Made by a program: the position numbers and the translations under genes. This document shows, in pieces, positions 8,393 to 15,684 of a stretch of 52,840 bases of DNA. The stretch covers positions 1 through 52,840 of the forward strand of contig JBKPRA010000006.1 of assembly GCA_046734335.1 (NCBI GenBank). The letters are read 5' to 3'. The notes below the pieces were generated by a model that saw only the letters and a list, made by a program, of their open reading frames with translations, did not search any database and was not told the DNA's origin. This stretch comes from DATBLE01 sp046734335 (GTDB lineage: Bacteria; Actinomycetota; Thermoleophilia; Gaiellales; Gaiellaceae). Numbering within the stretch: the stretch's first letter is position 1; every line of letters begins with the position of its first letter.

Positions 8393-9399
8393 GCGTCGAG
8401 GAACGCCCGCTCGACGAGCTCCGCAGGCTGGCAAACGGCTACCAGATCACCCAGGCGATCCACGTTGCGGCAACCCTCGGGATTGCAGATCTCGTCGCAG
8501 ACGGACCGCGGTCGACCGACGATCTGGCGGCCGAGACCGGTTCCGACGAGCGCTCCCTGTACCGGCTGTTGCGAGCCCTCGCGAGCGTAGGCGTTTTCCA
8601 CGAGGAAGCGGGACGCCGCTTTTCGTCGACACCGCTCTCGGATCATCTACGGCGCGACACGCCGGAGACCCTGTACGGGTGGGCTGCGTTTGCCGGACGG
8701 CCGCTGGTCTGGCGGTCGTGGGGTGACTTGCTCCACAGCGTGCGAACAGGCGAGAACGCATTCAGGCACCTCCACGGGAAGGACATCTGGGAGTACCGCG
8801 CCCACGACCCGGTGGAGCGGGCCATGTTCGACCAGGCGATGACCGACGTCACCCGCGGGATCAACCGCTCGCTGCTCACGGCGTACGACTTCGGCCGCTT
8901 CTCGACGATCATCGACGTCGGTGGCGGACGCGGGGCCCTCCTCGTAGCGTTACTCGAGGCGCATGCCACGATGCGGGGTGTCCTGTTCGATCGGCCCGAG
9001 GTCGTCGAGGGCGTGGCCGATGGCCTCGACACCGGTATCGCCGAGCGGCTTCGAATCGTCGGCGGGAGCTTCTTCGACGAGGTGCCAGGCGGAGGTGACG
9101 CGTATCTCCTCAAGGCGATCATCCACGATTGGGAGGATTCCGAGGCGCTCGCCATCCTGCGCGTCTGCCGCCGGGCCGCGCGCCCGGGCGCATCGGTGCT
9201 CGTCGTCGACCGGGAGTTGGGCGCGCCGAACGAGAACCCTTCTGCGAAGTTCGGGGACCTGAACATGCTCGTCATGCCCGGCGGGTGCGAGCGCACCTCG
9301 GTGGAGTTCGCGGCGCTGCTGGCATCGGCCGGCTTCCGCTTCGTCGGAGACACGCCGAGCTCGAGCGGTTGGCACATCTTCGAAGGTGTCGCGGAGTAG
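8389..9399 (+). CDS. SAM-dependent O-methyltransferase (COMT/hydroxyindole type)
   Basis: 336 residues. An N-terminal winged-helix dimerisation domain (ITQAIHVAATLGIADLVADG, then SLYRLLRALASVGVF) is followed by the methyltransferase fold with IIDVGGGRGALLVALL as motif I. The catalytic-type LLKAIIHDWEDSEA segment, with the His-Asp pair of plant-like O-methyltransferases, follows. GTG at 8389 overlaps the XdhC-N stop as GTGA. It lies between the two halves of XdhC, so it is co-translated with maturation genes but probably acts on a hydroxylated product. Confidence 0.9.
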   Translation: MSVEERPLDELRRLANGYQITQAIHVAATLGIADLVADGPRSTDDLAAETGSDERSLYRLLRALASVGVFHEEAGRRFSSTPLSDHLRRDTPETLYGWAAFAGRPLVWRSWGDLLHSVRTGENAFRHLHGKDIWEYRAHDPVERAMFDQAMTDVTRGINRSLLTAYDFGRFSTIIDVGGGRGALLVALLEAHATMRGVLFDRPEVVEGVADGLDTGIAERLRIVGGSFFDEVPGGGDAYLLKAIIHDWEDSEALAILRVCRRAARPGASVLVVDRELGAPNENPSAKFGDLNMLVMPGGCERTSVEFAALLASAGFRFVGDTPSSSGWHIFEGVAE

Positions 9400-9402
9400 G
9401 TT
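9397..9402 (+). promoter_or_regulatory. -10 box TAGGTT built on the upstream stop codon
   Basis: The TAG stop of the methyltransferase (9397-9399) forms the first half of TAGGTT. It ends six bases before the GTG at 9409, which has no ribosome-binding site, so a leaderless transcript is likely. Confidence 0.45.
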
Positions 9403-9408
9403 GTAGGC

Positions 9409-10158
9409 GTGCTTCTCGACCGTCTGCACCAGGTGGGCGAGCGCGGCGAGCGCGCCGTGCTGTTCACGGTCGTCGAGGGGCCGGGTGCCGGCTCCAAGCG
9501 GCTCGTCGTCGAGGGCGCGGAGCAGGTCGGCGACGGGGTGCCCGAGGCGGCGCTCGGGCAGTTCGACGAGCTCGTCCGCCGCGGGCGCAACCGGCTGCTC
9601 GAACTCGACGACGGCTCGAAGGTGTTTGCCGAGTGGTACGGGCCGCCGCCCCGGCTCTTCGTGTACGGCGCGGTCGACACCGCCGAGTCCCTGTGCCGCG
9701 CGGCGAAGCTGCTCGGCTGGACGACGATCGTCGCGGACGCACGGCAGAAATTCGCCACCGCCGAACGCATCCCCAGCGCCGACGAGCTGATCGTCGAGTG
9801 GCCGGAGGAGGCCCTCGACCGCGTCGCGCCCGACCACCAGACGGCGGTCGTCGTGCTCACCCACGACGACAAGTTCGACGAGCCGGCGCTGAAGCGTGCG
9901 CTGGAGACCGAGGCGTTCTATGTCGGCGCGCTCGGCTCGCGGAGGAACCAGGAGCGCCGCCGCGAGCGGCTGCTCGAGGCCGGCGTCTCCGAGGAGGCCA
10001 TCGACCGCATCTCCGGCCCGTGCGGGCTCGACATCGGCGCCGACTCGCAGCCCGAGACGGCGCTGTCGATCCTGGCGGAGATCCTGGCCGTCCGTGCCGG
10101 CCGCGTGGGCGGTCCGCTGAAGACGGCGAAGAAACGAATTCACGCCGAAGTGGACTGA
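9409..10158 (+). CDS. XdhC/CoxF family, C-terminal Rossmann domain protein
   Basis: 249 residues. The first 80 form a poorly conserved lead-in (LFTVVEGPGAGSKRLV). The XdhC C-terminal Rossmann domain follows: LFVYGAVDTAESLCRAAKLL, DARQKFATAERIP, VVVLTHDDKFDEPALKRAL, YVGALGSRRNQERR and GPCGLDIGADSQPETALSI. It complements the N-terminal domain encoded at 8078-8392. Together they should do the work of one XdhC, delivering the mature cofactor to the split hydroxylase. The GTG start is apparently leaderless. Confidence 0.9.
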   Translation: MLLDRLHQVGERGERAVLFTVVEGPGAGSKRLVVEGAEQVGDGVPEAALGQFDELVRRGRNRLLELDDGSKVFAEWYGPPPRLFVYGAVDTAESLCRAAKLLGWTTIVADARQKFATAERIPSADELIVEWPEEALDRVAPDHQTAVVVLTHDDKFDEPALKRALETEAFYVGALGSRRNQERRRERLLEAGVSEEAIDRISGPCGLDIGADSQPETALSILAEILAVRAGRVGGPLKTAKKRIHAEVD

Positions 10159-10163
10159 ACAGC

Positions 10164-10565
10164 ATGGAGAAGATCAACAAGACCGACGAGCAGTGGCGGC
10201 AGGAGCTCGATCCCGACCGCTACCAGGTACTCCGCTGCGCCGCGACCGAGCCGCCCTGGTCCGGTGATCTGAACTTCGTGAAGGACGGCGGCGTGTTCCG
10301 CTGCGGCGCGTGCGGCGCCGAGCTCTTCCGCTCGGACGCCAAGTTCGACTCCGGCTCGGGCTGGCCGAGCTTCTTCCAGCCGGCCGACGAGGACGCGGTC
10401 GAGACCGAGGTGGACACGAGCCACGGGATGCGCCGCATCGAGGTGCGCTGCGCGACCTGCGACTCGCACCTCGGCCACGTGTTCCCGGACGGACCACACC
10501 CGACCGGGCAGCGCTACTGCATCAACTCGCTCGCGCTGGACTTCGAGCCGGCTGACGACGACTAG
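10164..10565 (+). CDS. msrB: Peptide-methionine (R)-S-oxide reductase
   Basis: 133 residues, full length. It reduces methionine-R-sulfoxide in proteins. The catalytic Cys is C119 in RYCINSLAL, and zinc ligands are C47, C50, C96 and C99 (RCGACG and RCATCD). GSGWPSF and HLGHVFPDGP are the other family signatures. The resolving-Cys position was not assigned. It starts five bases after the XdhC-C stop and is followed at once by a perfect hairpin, so it ends the operon. Confidence 0.97.
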   Translation: MEKINKTDEQWRQELDPDRYQVLRCAATEPPWSGDLNFVKDGGVFRCGACGAELFRSDAKFDSGSGWPSFFQPADEDAVETEVDTSHGMRRIEVRCATCDSHLGHVFPDGPHPTGQRYCINSLALDFEPADDD

Positions 10566-10566
10566 T

Positions 10567-10599
10567 GCGTCAACGCCGCCGTCCTGGCGGCGTTGACGC
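10567..10599 (+). terminator. Perfect 14-bp hairpin after msrB
   Basis: Arms 10567-10580 and 10586-10599 are perfect inverted repeats with a five-base loop. There is no T-tract, as is common in high-GC actinobacteria. It lies two bases after the msrB stop. Confidence 0.75.
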
Positions 10600-10611
10600 C
10601 TGCGCGAGACC

Positions 10612-10922
10612 TCAGTAGAGTCGCCTGACTTTGTAACGTCTGCGGCAGCGAGGTGCGTCGCCCATGAACTTCTCGACCGTGCCGCCGTGGCGCTGGAGGA
10701 CGTCCCGAGACACCTCGTAGTAGCGGGAAAGGACGCGCCGGACCTGCTGCGGGTCCTGGCGCTCGCCGAGCGAGGTCGAGCCCGTGACGTCGCAGAAGAG
10801 GACGGTCACCGTCTTCCGGGTCTCGAGTGGCACGGCGGGGGAGGCGGCAGCGCGCTTCCACAGGCGGCACAGAACCTCGCCGCCTCCGGATTGCGCTCCC
10901 CGCAGCGCGCGCAGGCCGCCAT
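10612..10922 (-). pseudogene. Remnant of a zinc-ribbon/class III nucleotide cyclase regulator
   Basis: From ATG 10922 the reading frame gives a zinc ribbon (C4, C7, C18, C21: CARCGERNPEAARFCAACG). A one-base frame change near the C5 run (10837-10841) then leads to the start of a cyclase domain: KTVTVLFCDVTGSTSLGER, then LQRHGGTVEKFMGDA. Full members continue with VMAVFG, the rest of the cyclase, an AAA ATPase and TPRs, over about 1000 residues. Here the frame ends with 13 unrelated residues and a stop at 10612. This is the 5' stump of a deleted gene. The rest of the 10566-11009 interval holds only the msrB hairpin and the SMP-30 leader. Confidence 0.8.
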
Positions 10923-11009
10923 CGCCAGAGTGTACGGCGGTTTCGGCGCGGTCTCATCGTGCTCTGTTAGGTTCGAATCCGTCTTTCGAAGCGAGAGAGG
11001 GAGGAGAGC

Positions 11010-11930
11010 GTGGGCGTAGACGTGAGGTCCGACAAGCTCGCGAGCCTCGTCGACGAGAACGTCGAGGTGAAGCAGCTGGGGACCGGCTTCACCTTCACCG
11101 AAGGGCCGATCTGGAACCCGAAGGAGCAGTTCCTGCTCTTCTCGGACATGCCCGGAGACACCCGCCGGCGCTGGGACGAGGCGAACGACGTCCAGGAGGT
11201 GCTCAGCCCGAGTAACAAGGGCAACGGGATGACGCTGGACGCGGACGGCCGGCTGATCGTGTGCGAGCACTCGACCAGCTCGCTCGTCCGTATGGACCCG
11301 GACGGCAAGAACACGAACCGCGAGGTGCTGGCCTCGCACTACGAGGGCAAGGAACTGAACAGCCCGAACGACGTGGTCGTCCGCTCCGACGGCTCGATCT
11401 GGTTCTCCGACCCGTGGTACGGCCGCATGCCCGTCTTCGGCGTCGAGCGCGAGCGCGAGCTCGGCTGGCAGGGCGTGTTCCGCATCCCGGCTGGCGGCGG
11501 GAATCCCGAGCTGGTCGTCGAGCAGGACGAGTACGAGCAGCCGAACGGCCTCTGCTTCTCCCCGGACGAGTCCCTGCTGTACATCAACGACACGCCGAAG
11601 GCGTGGGTCAAGGTCTACGACGTCGGCTCCGACGGGACGCTCTCGAACGGCCGCATGTTCTTCGAGGGCATCGGCTCGGGTGTGATCGAGGAAGGCATCC
11701 CCGACGGGATGAAGTGCGACGAGCAAGGGAACATCTGGGTGACCGGCCCGGGCGGCGTCTGGGTCATCGGCTCCGACGGCGAGCACCTCGGCACCGTCGG
11801 CATCCCTGAGAACGTTGGCAACCTGACCTGGGGCGGCCCCGACTGGCACACGCTCTTCGTGCCGAGCTCGACGTCGCTGTACGCGTTCGAGACGAAGGTC
11901 GGGCCGCGCCGCGAGCCCTACATGTCCTAG
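11010..11930 (+). CDS. SMP-30/gluconolactonase-like beta-propeller hydrolase
   Basis: 306 residues forming a six-bladed propeller typical of SMP-30/LRE lactonases. Metal-site segments are FTEGPIW (Glu), SPNDVVVRSDGSIWFSDP (Asn), PNGLCFSPDE (Asn) and IPDGMKCDEQGNIWVT (Asp). It probably opens a sugar-type or other lactone. GTG 11010 follows a GGGAGGAG ribosome-binding site. It heads a same-strand run with a cysteine-hydrolase homologue and an alcohol dehydrogenase, which suggests a small catabolic operon. Confidence 0.93.
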   Translation: MGVDVRSDKLASLVDENVEVKQLGTGFTFTEGPIWNPKEQFLLFSDMPGDTRRRWDEANDVQEVLSPSNKGNGMTLDADGRLIVCEHSTSSLVRMDPDGKNTNREVLASHYEGKELNSPNDVVVRSDGSIWFSDPWYGRMPVFGVERERELGWQGVFRIPAGGGNPELVVEQDEYEQPNGLCFSPDESLLYINDTPKAWVKVYDVGSDGTLSNGRMFFEGIGSGVIEEGIPDGMKCDEQGNIWVTGPGGVWVIGSDGEHLGTVGIPENVGNLTWGGPDWHTLFVPSSTSLYAFETKVGPRREPYMS

Positions 11931-11944
11931 AAGGAGAGACGACC

Positions 11945-12559
11945 ATGGCCAAGTTGAAGCTCGACCCCAAGCGCACGGCGCTGCTGATCCAGGACCTGCA
12001 GAACGACGTGATGATCGAGAAGGGCGCGTTCGCCGACTCCGGCGCGCCGCAGCACGCGAAGGAGCAGAACGTGGTCGCCAACGTGAAGCGGCTGGCTACA
12101 GCCTTCCGTAAGGCGGGCAGCCCGGTGATCCACGTCTGGTACATCGTCGAAAAAGGCGCGCCGGGGCTGAAGCAGAACGCGCCACTGTTCGAGGGCGTGA
12201 AGGGTGCCAATGCGCTCGTCCGCGGCACCTGGGGGGCGAAGCCGGCGGCCGGGCTCGAGCCGAAGCGCGGCGACTTCGTGGTCGAGAAGATGCGGATGAG
12301 CGGGTGGCAGGACACGAAGCTCGAGACCCTGCTCCGCGGTCTCGGGGTCGACACGGTCGTGGTCACCGGCGCGTGGACGAACATGTCGATCGAGCACACC
12401 GCCCGCACCGGCGCGGACAAGGGCTACTTCATGGTCGTTCCGGAGGACTGCTGCTCGACGATGAATGCCGACTGGCACAACGCGTCGATCAACTACGCGC
12501 TCCAGAACGTGTCGACGGTGACCGACGGCAAGACGGTCGCCGGCGCACTCGGCGCGTGA
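11945..12559 (+). CDS. Isochorismatase-fold amidohydrolase with Ser in the Cys position
   Basis: 204 residues, cysteine-hydrolase (isochorismatase) fold. D17 in LLIQDLQND and K115 in VVEKMRM match the Asp and Lys of the usual triad. The nucleophile loop is TGAWTNMSIEHTARTG, where relatives have TNVCVESTARDA, so S148 replaces the catalytic Cys. C166 and C167 lie 18-19 residues later and cannot be aligned with it. The family includes N-carbamoylsarcosine amidase, ureidoacrylate amidase and maleamate amidase. The ATG has an AAGGAG site and is translationally coupled to the alcohol dehydrogenase that follows. Confidence 0.88.
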   Translation: MAKLKLDPKRTALLIQDLQNDVMIEKGAFADSGAPQHAKEQNVVANVKRLATAFRKAGSPVIHVWYIVEKGAPGLKQNAPLFEGVKGANALVRGTWGAKPAAGLEPKRGDFVVEKMRMSGWQDTKLETLLRGLGVDTVVVTGAWTNMSIEHTARTGADKGYFMVVPEDCCSTMNADWHNASINYALQNVSTVTDGKTVAGALGA

Positions 12560-13650
12560 AGTCGCGCGCCGCCGTCTTTCTCGGGGCCGGGCGGCCGCTC
12601 GAGGTCCGCGAGATCGACCTCGAGGAGCCCGGCCCCGGCGACGTGCTCGTCCGGATGTCCGCGGTCGGGCTCTGCGGGACGGAGCTGCACTCGATCCGGG
12701 GCGAATGGGAGCGGCCGACACCGTCGGTGCTGGGCCACGAGGGTGCGGGCCTGGTCGAGGCGGTCGGCGGCGAGGTGACCTCGGTGAAGCCTGGCGACGA
12801 AGTCGTGCTCTCGTGGGCGCCGTCGTGCGGCGCTTGCGCCGACTGCCGGCGCTCGCGGCCCGCGGCCTGCATCAACCTGCACCGCGCGATCGGGAACGGC
12901 ACGCTGGTCGACGGAACGACGGGGATGACGATCGACGGCGAGACGCTCTTCCGCGGCACGGCGACCGGCTGTCTCCAGGAGCGGATCACCGTCACCGAGC
13001 GCTGTGCACTGCCGATCGGCGACCGGGTGCCGCTCGAGGAAGCAGCCCTGCTCGGCTGCGCCGCGCTGACCGGGGTCGGGGCGGTCCTGTTCGCCGCCCG
13101 CGTCGAGCCCGGCGAGGTCGTGCTCGTGATCGGGGCCGGCGGCGTCGGCCAGTTCTGCGTCCAGGGCGCGCGCATCGCGGGGGCGGATGCGATCGTCGTC
13201 GTCGATCCCCTCGAGGCTCGGCTCGACCTCGCCCGCAGCCTCGGCGCGACTCACACGACAGACCCGGACGGCCTCAAGGAGTTGATGAAGCAGGTCGCAC
13301 CTGACGGAGCCGACCGCGCACTCGACGTCGTCGGCAACCCGCAGACGTCGGCGACCGCACTCCGCTTCACGCGGAGCGGCGGAACGTGCGTGATCGTCGG
13401 CATCCCAGCGACCGGCGAGCGCCTCGACCTCGACTTCGGCGAGTTCAACCGGCGCGAGAAGTTCCTCACCGGGACGATGTACGGCTCCGAGGACCCCGCG
13501 GTGGCGCTGCCGCTCATGCTCGAGCACGCGCGCGCGGGCCGCCTGAAGCTGCGCGAGCTGCTCGGGCCGAGCTATCCACTGGAACAGGTGAACGAGGCGT
13601 TCGAGGCCTCGCTCGCCGGTTCACCGGGGCGGGTGCTGGTCACGCCCTGA
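12556..13650 (+). CDS. Zinc-dependent alcohol dehydrogenase, MDR superfamily
   Basis: 364 residues. Catalytic zinc ligands are in GLCGTE and LGHEGAG, and the structural zinc lobe is CGACADCRRSRPAAC. The NAD(P) site is VLVIGAGGVGQFC with VVVDPLEARLDLA after it. GTG 12556 overlaps the hydrolase stop as GTGA. It resembles the class III/Mycothiol-type and aryl-alcohol dehydrogenases; the substrate cannot be read from the sequence. Confidence 0.93.
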   Translation: MKSRAAVFLGAGRPLEVREIDLEEPGPGDVLVRMSAVGLCGTELHSIRGEWERPTPSVLGHEGAGLVEAVGGEVTSVKPGDEVVLSWAPSCGACADCRRSRPAACINLHRAIGNGTLVDGTTGMTIDGETLFRGTATGCLQERITVTERCALPIGDRVPLEEAALLGCAALTGVGAVLFAARVEPGEVVLVIGAGGVGQFCVQGARIAGADAIVVVDPLEARLDLARSLGATHTTDPDGLKELMKQVAPDGADRALDVVGNPQTSATALRFTRSGGTCVIVGIPATGERLDLDFGEFNRREKFLTGTMYGSEDPAVALPLMLEHARAGRLKLRELLGPSYPLEQVNEAFEASLAGSPGRVLVTP

Positions 13651-13657
13651 GGTTCGA

Positions 13658-14488
13658 ATGGCGCTGCGCGTCGCCCTGATCTCCCAGATCCAGCCGGCCG
13701 TCGAGGCCTACGTCGCAGGCCTGCGCGCAATGGGACACCAGCCCGTCGGCCTGCTCTGCGTCCGCGCGACGAGCCGGTATGGCTTCGACCTGGGCGACCA
13801 CGTGACCTCCGCTCCGCCGGAGGTCGACGTGGTCCTGCCGGCCTCGCGCGAGCGGATCGCACCGCTGCTCCGCGCGCTCGAGCCGGATCTCGCCCTCTGC
13901 GCCGGCTTCCCCTGGAAGCTGCCGCTCGAGGCGCTCGAAGTGCCGCGGCTCGGGGTGGTCAACTTCCACCCGTCGCTGCTGCCCCGCTATCGCGGGCCGA
14001 TCCCGGTCGGCTGGGCGATCCGGAACGGCGACCGCGAGATCGGCGTCACGTTCCACCGGATGGCGGCCGAGCTCGACACCGGGCCGATCCTCTCCCAAGG
14101 CAGGCTCACACTCGGCGACGAGTGGTCGTGGGACGAGCTGGGGCCGCGGATCGCCGGCGTCGTGCAGCAGATCCTGCCGGTGGCGCTCGACCGCGCCGAG
14201 CGCGGCGATTGGGGCGATCCGCAGGACGAGTCGGACGAGTACTGGTCGTTCTTCGAGCCGGAGTACGCCGAGATCGACCGGAGCCGCCCCGCCGCAGAGG
14301 TCGAGCGGCAGGTGCGGGCCTGGCGGTTCGGCAGCTCGGGTGGTGTCGTGCAAGGAGCGCTGACCGAGCTGGACGGCGAGCGGGTGCGTGTCCTGCGGGT
14401 GTCGCTCGAGCCGGGCGAGGGCCGGGCGGTCGAGTGCGGCGATGGCATCGTCTGGGTGCTCGAGACCGAGCCGGTCGACGAGGCGTAG
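13658..14488 (+). CDS. Formyltransferase-family protein (Fmt-like fold)
   Basis: 276 residues with the formyltransferase core GVVNFHPSLLPRYRGPIPVG and the Asp of ELDTGPIL. This gives the Asn-His-Asp set of Fmt and ArnA-type enzymes. A short C-terminal domain follows (AWRFGSSGGVVQGALTELDG), like the Fmt_C barrel. It is shorter than Met-tRNA formyltransferase (about 310) and lies among catabolic genes, so it may be a 10-formyl-THF-dependent or -independent formyl transferase on a small molecule rather than the initiator tRNA enzyme. Confidence 0.85.
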   Translation: MALRVALISQIQPAVEAYVAGLRAMGHQPVGLLCVRATSRYGFDLGDHVTSAPPEVDVVLPASRERIAPLLRALEPDLALCAGFPWKLPLEALEVPRLGVVNFHPSLLPRYRGPIPVGWAIRNGDREIGVTFHRMAAELDTGPILSQGRLTLGDEWSWDELGPRIAGVVQQILPVALDRAERGDWGDPQDESDEYWSFFEPEYAEIDRSRPAAEVERQVRAWRFGSSGGVVQGALTELDGERVRVLRVSLEPGEGRAVECGDGIVWVLETEPVDEA

Positions 14489-14491
14489 GCT
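14486..14491 (+). promoter_or_regulatory. -10 box TAGGCT built on the upstream stop codon
   Basis: The TAG stop of the formyltransferase gene is the first half of TAGGCT. It ends six bases before GTG 14498, which lacks a ribosome-binding site. Confidence 0.4.
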
Positions 14492-14497
14492 TCCGGG

Positions 14498-14878
14498 GTG
14501 GTCGAGGAGGTCATCCGGACGCGCGTCGCCTGGGTCGACACCGACGCAGGCGGCCGGATCCACTTCACGTCGGCGTTCAAGTGGGCGGAGGAGGCAGAGA
14601 CCGAGCTGATGCGCGGCGTCGGCCTGCTGACCGACCGCTGGGGCAACTTCCCGCGGCGTCGTGTCGAGGCCGAGTACCTGAAGGTGCTCCGGTTCGACGA
14701 CGAGATCGAGGTGCGGCTTCGGGTCGAGAACGTCGGACGCACCTCGGTCACCTATGCCTGGACGATCGCCAAGGACGGCGAGGCGCAAGTGAAGGGCCGC
14801 CACACGGTCGTGCACGTCGACTCGGAGGGCCGCCCGGCGCCGCTCGACGACGCGCTCCGGGCCGCGCTGGACAGGTAG
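14498..14878 (+). CDS. Hotdog-fold acyl-CoA thioesterase (4HBT family)
   Basis: 126 residues. The active-site helix and turn WVDTDAGGRIHFTSAFKWAEEAETEL match the 4-hydroxybenzoyl-CoA thioesterase family (usual DTDAxGHVxxxxY), including its Asp. It should hydrolyse an acyl- or aroyl-CoA. It is convergent with the cupin gene, 21 bases apart. Confidence 0.88.
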   Translation: MVEEVIRTRVAWVDTDAGGRIHFTSAFKWAEEAETELMRGVGLLTDRWGNFPRRRVEAEYLKVLRFDDEIEVRLRVENVGRTSVTYAWTIAKDGEAQVKGRHTVVHVDSEGRPAPLDDALRAALDR

Positions 14879-14899
14879 ATCCGGCGTCGGTACCGGGCT

Positions 14900-15265
14900 T
14901 CAGCCTGGCTTCGGCTCCGTTTCTGCGCTCCAGCGCTCCCGATAGTCCTCGCGGACCGGCCGGAAGATGTCGAGCACAAGCGCGCCCTCCGGCCCGCAGT
15001 AGGCGGAATGCTCGACGCCGCCGGGGATCGCGTAGCCGTCCATCGGCCCCATCTCGTGTGGTTCGCCGTCGATCACGAGCGCCTGCATGCCCTGGAGCAC
15101 GATCCCGAGCTGTTCGTGCTCGTGGCTGTGCAGTGGGACGGTCGAGCCCGGCTCGAACTCGATCACGTTGAGCATCGCGCCCTCACCGAAGAGCGGGCGG
15201 CCGGAAACGCCGGCGGCGAGCTCGAACGACTTGACGTCCGGGAAGTGGACGAACTGCGGTCTCAC
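14900..15265 (-). CDS. Cupin-domain protein
   Basis: 121 residues in a single cupin barrel. Metal ligands of motif 1 are PLHSHEHEQLGIVLQG (two His and a Glu), and motif 2 is YAIPGGVEHSAY. Single-domain cupins of this sort are often small dioxygenases or isomerases, or just sugar and effector binders. The GTG has no ribosome-binding site, and a TACAAT -10 box lies six bases upstream. It is divergent from the RidA gene by only 23 bases. Confidence 0.85.
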   Translation of the reverse strand: MRPQFVHFPDVKSFELAAGVSGRPLFGEGAMLNVIEFEPGSTVPLHSHEHEQLGIVLQGMQALVIDGEPHEMGPMDGYAIPGGVEHSAYCGPEGALVLDIFRPVREDYRERWSAETEPKPG

Positions 15266-15271
15266 CGGCCG

Positions 15272-15281
15272 ATTGTACGAT
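15272..15281. promoter_or_regulatory. Interlocked divergent -10 boxes for cupin and RidA genes
   Basis: On the minus strand TACAAT (15272-15277) lies six bases before the cupin GTG. On the plus strand TACGAT (15276-15281) lies seven bases before the RidA ATG. The boxes share the TA at 15276-15277, so the two polymerases cannot bind together. Both transcripts would be leaderless. Confidence 0.55.
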
Positions 15282-15288
15282 TCGGGTG

Positions 15289-15684
15289 ATGACGCACCAT
15301 CGTGAGGAGTTCCGGGTCGAAGGGATGGCCGAGCCGCTCAGCCACTACACCGACGCCGTCAAGGCAGGCGGGCTGCTGTTCGTCTCCGGGATCGTGCCGC
15401 TGGACGCCGACGGAAATCTCGTGGGGGAGGGAGACGTGGCGGAGCAGGCGCGGCAGGTGTTCCGGAACATGCAGCTGTGCCTGAGCGCGGCCGGCTGCGG
15501 CTTCGACGACGTGGTCAAGGTCGTGCACTACCTGCTCGACGTCGACGACCGGCCGAAGATCAACCCGGTGCGGATGGAGTTCTTCGGCGAGGCGCGGCCG
15601 GCGTCGACGCTCGTTGAGGTCTCCGCGCTCGCTGTGCCGGGGGCGCTGCTGGAGATCGAAGCGGTCGCCGCTATCCCGAGCTGA
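15289..15684 (+). CDS. RidA/YjgF-type enamine/imine deaminase
   Basis: 131 residues, the standard length. LSHYTDAVKAGGLLFVSGIV opens the fold and RPASTLVEVSALAVPGALLEIE holds the conserved Arg and Glu of the active site. It removes reactive 2-aminoacrylate-type imines released by PLP enzymes, or acts in a specific degradation route. A GTG one codon upstream (15286) is an alternative start. Its end overlaps the convergent sigma-factor gene by 14 bases. Confidence 0.93.
   Translation: MTHHREEFRVEGMAEPLSHYTDAVKAGGLLFVSGIVPLDADGNLVGEGDVAEQARQVFRNMQLCLSAAGCGFDDVVKVVHYLLDVDDRPKINPVRMEFFGEARPASTLVEVSALAVPGALLEIEAVAAIPS

Noticed and set aside
10970..10985. GGTTCGAATCC, which looks like a tRNA T-loop
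   Set aside because: The flanking five bases do not pair (only two of five), and no acceptor or anticodon arms can be found around it.
12489..13527. Long minus-strand frames opposite the alcohol dehydrogenase
   Set aside because: No motif; same GC-rich shadow effect.
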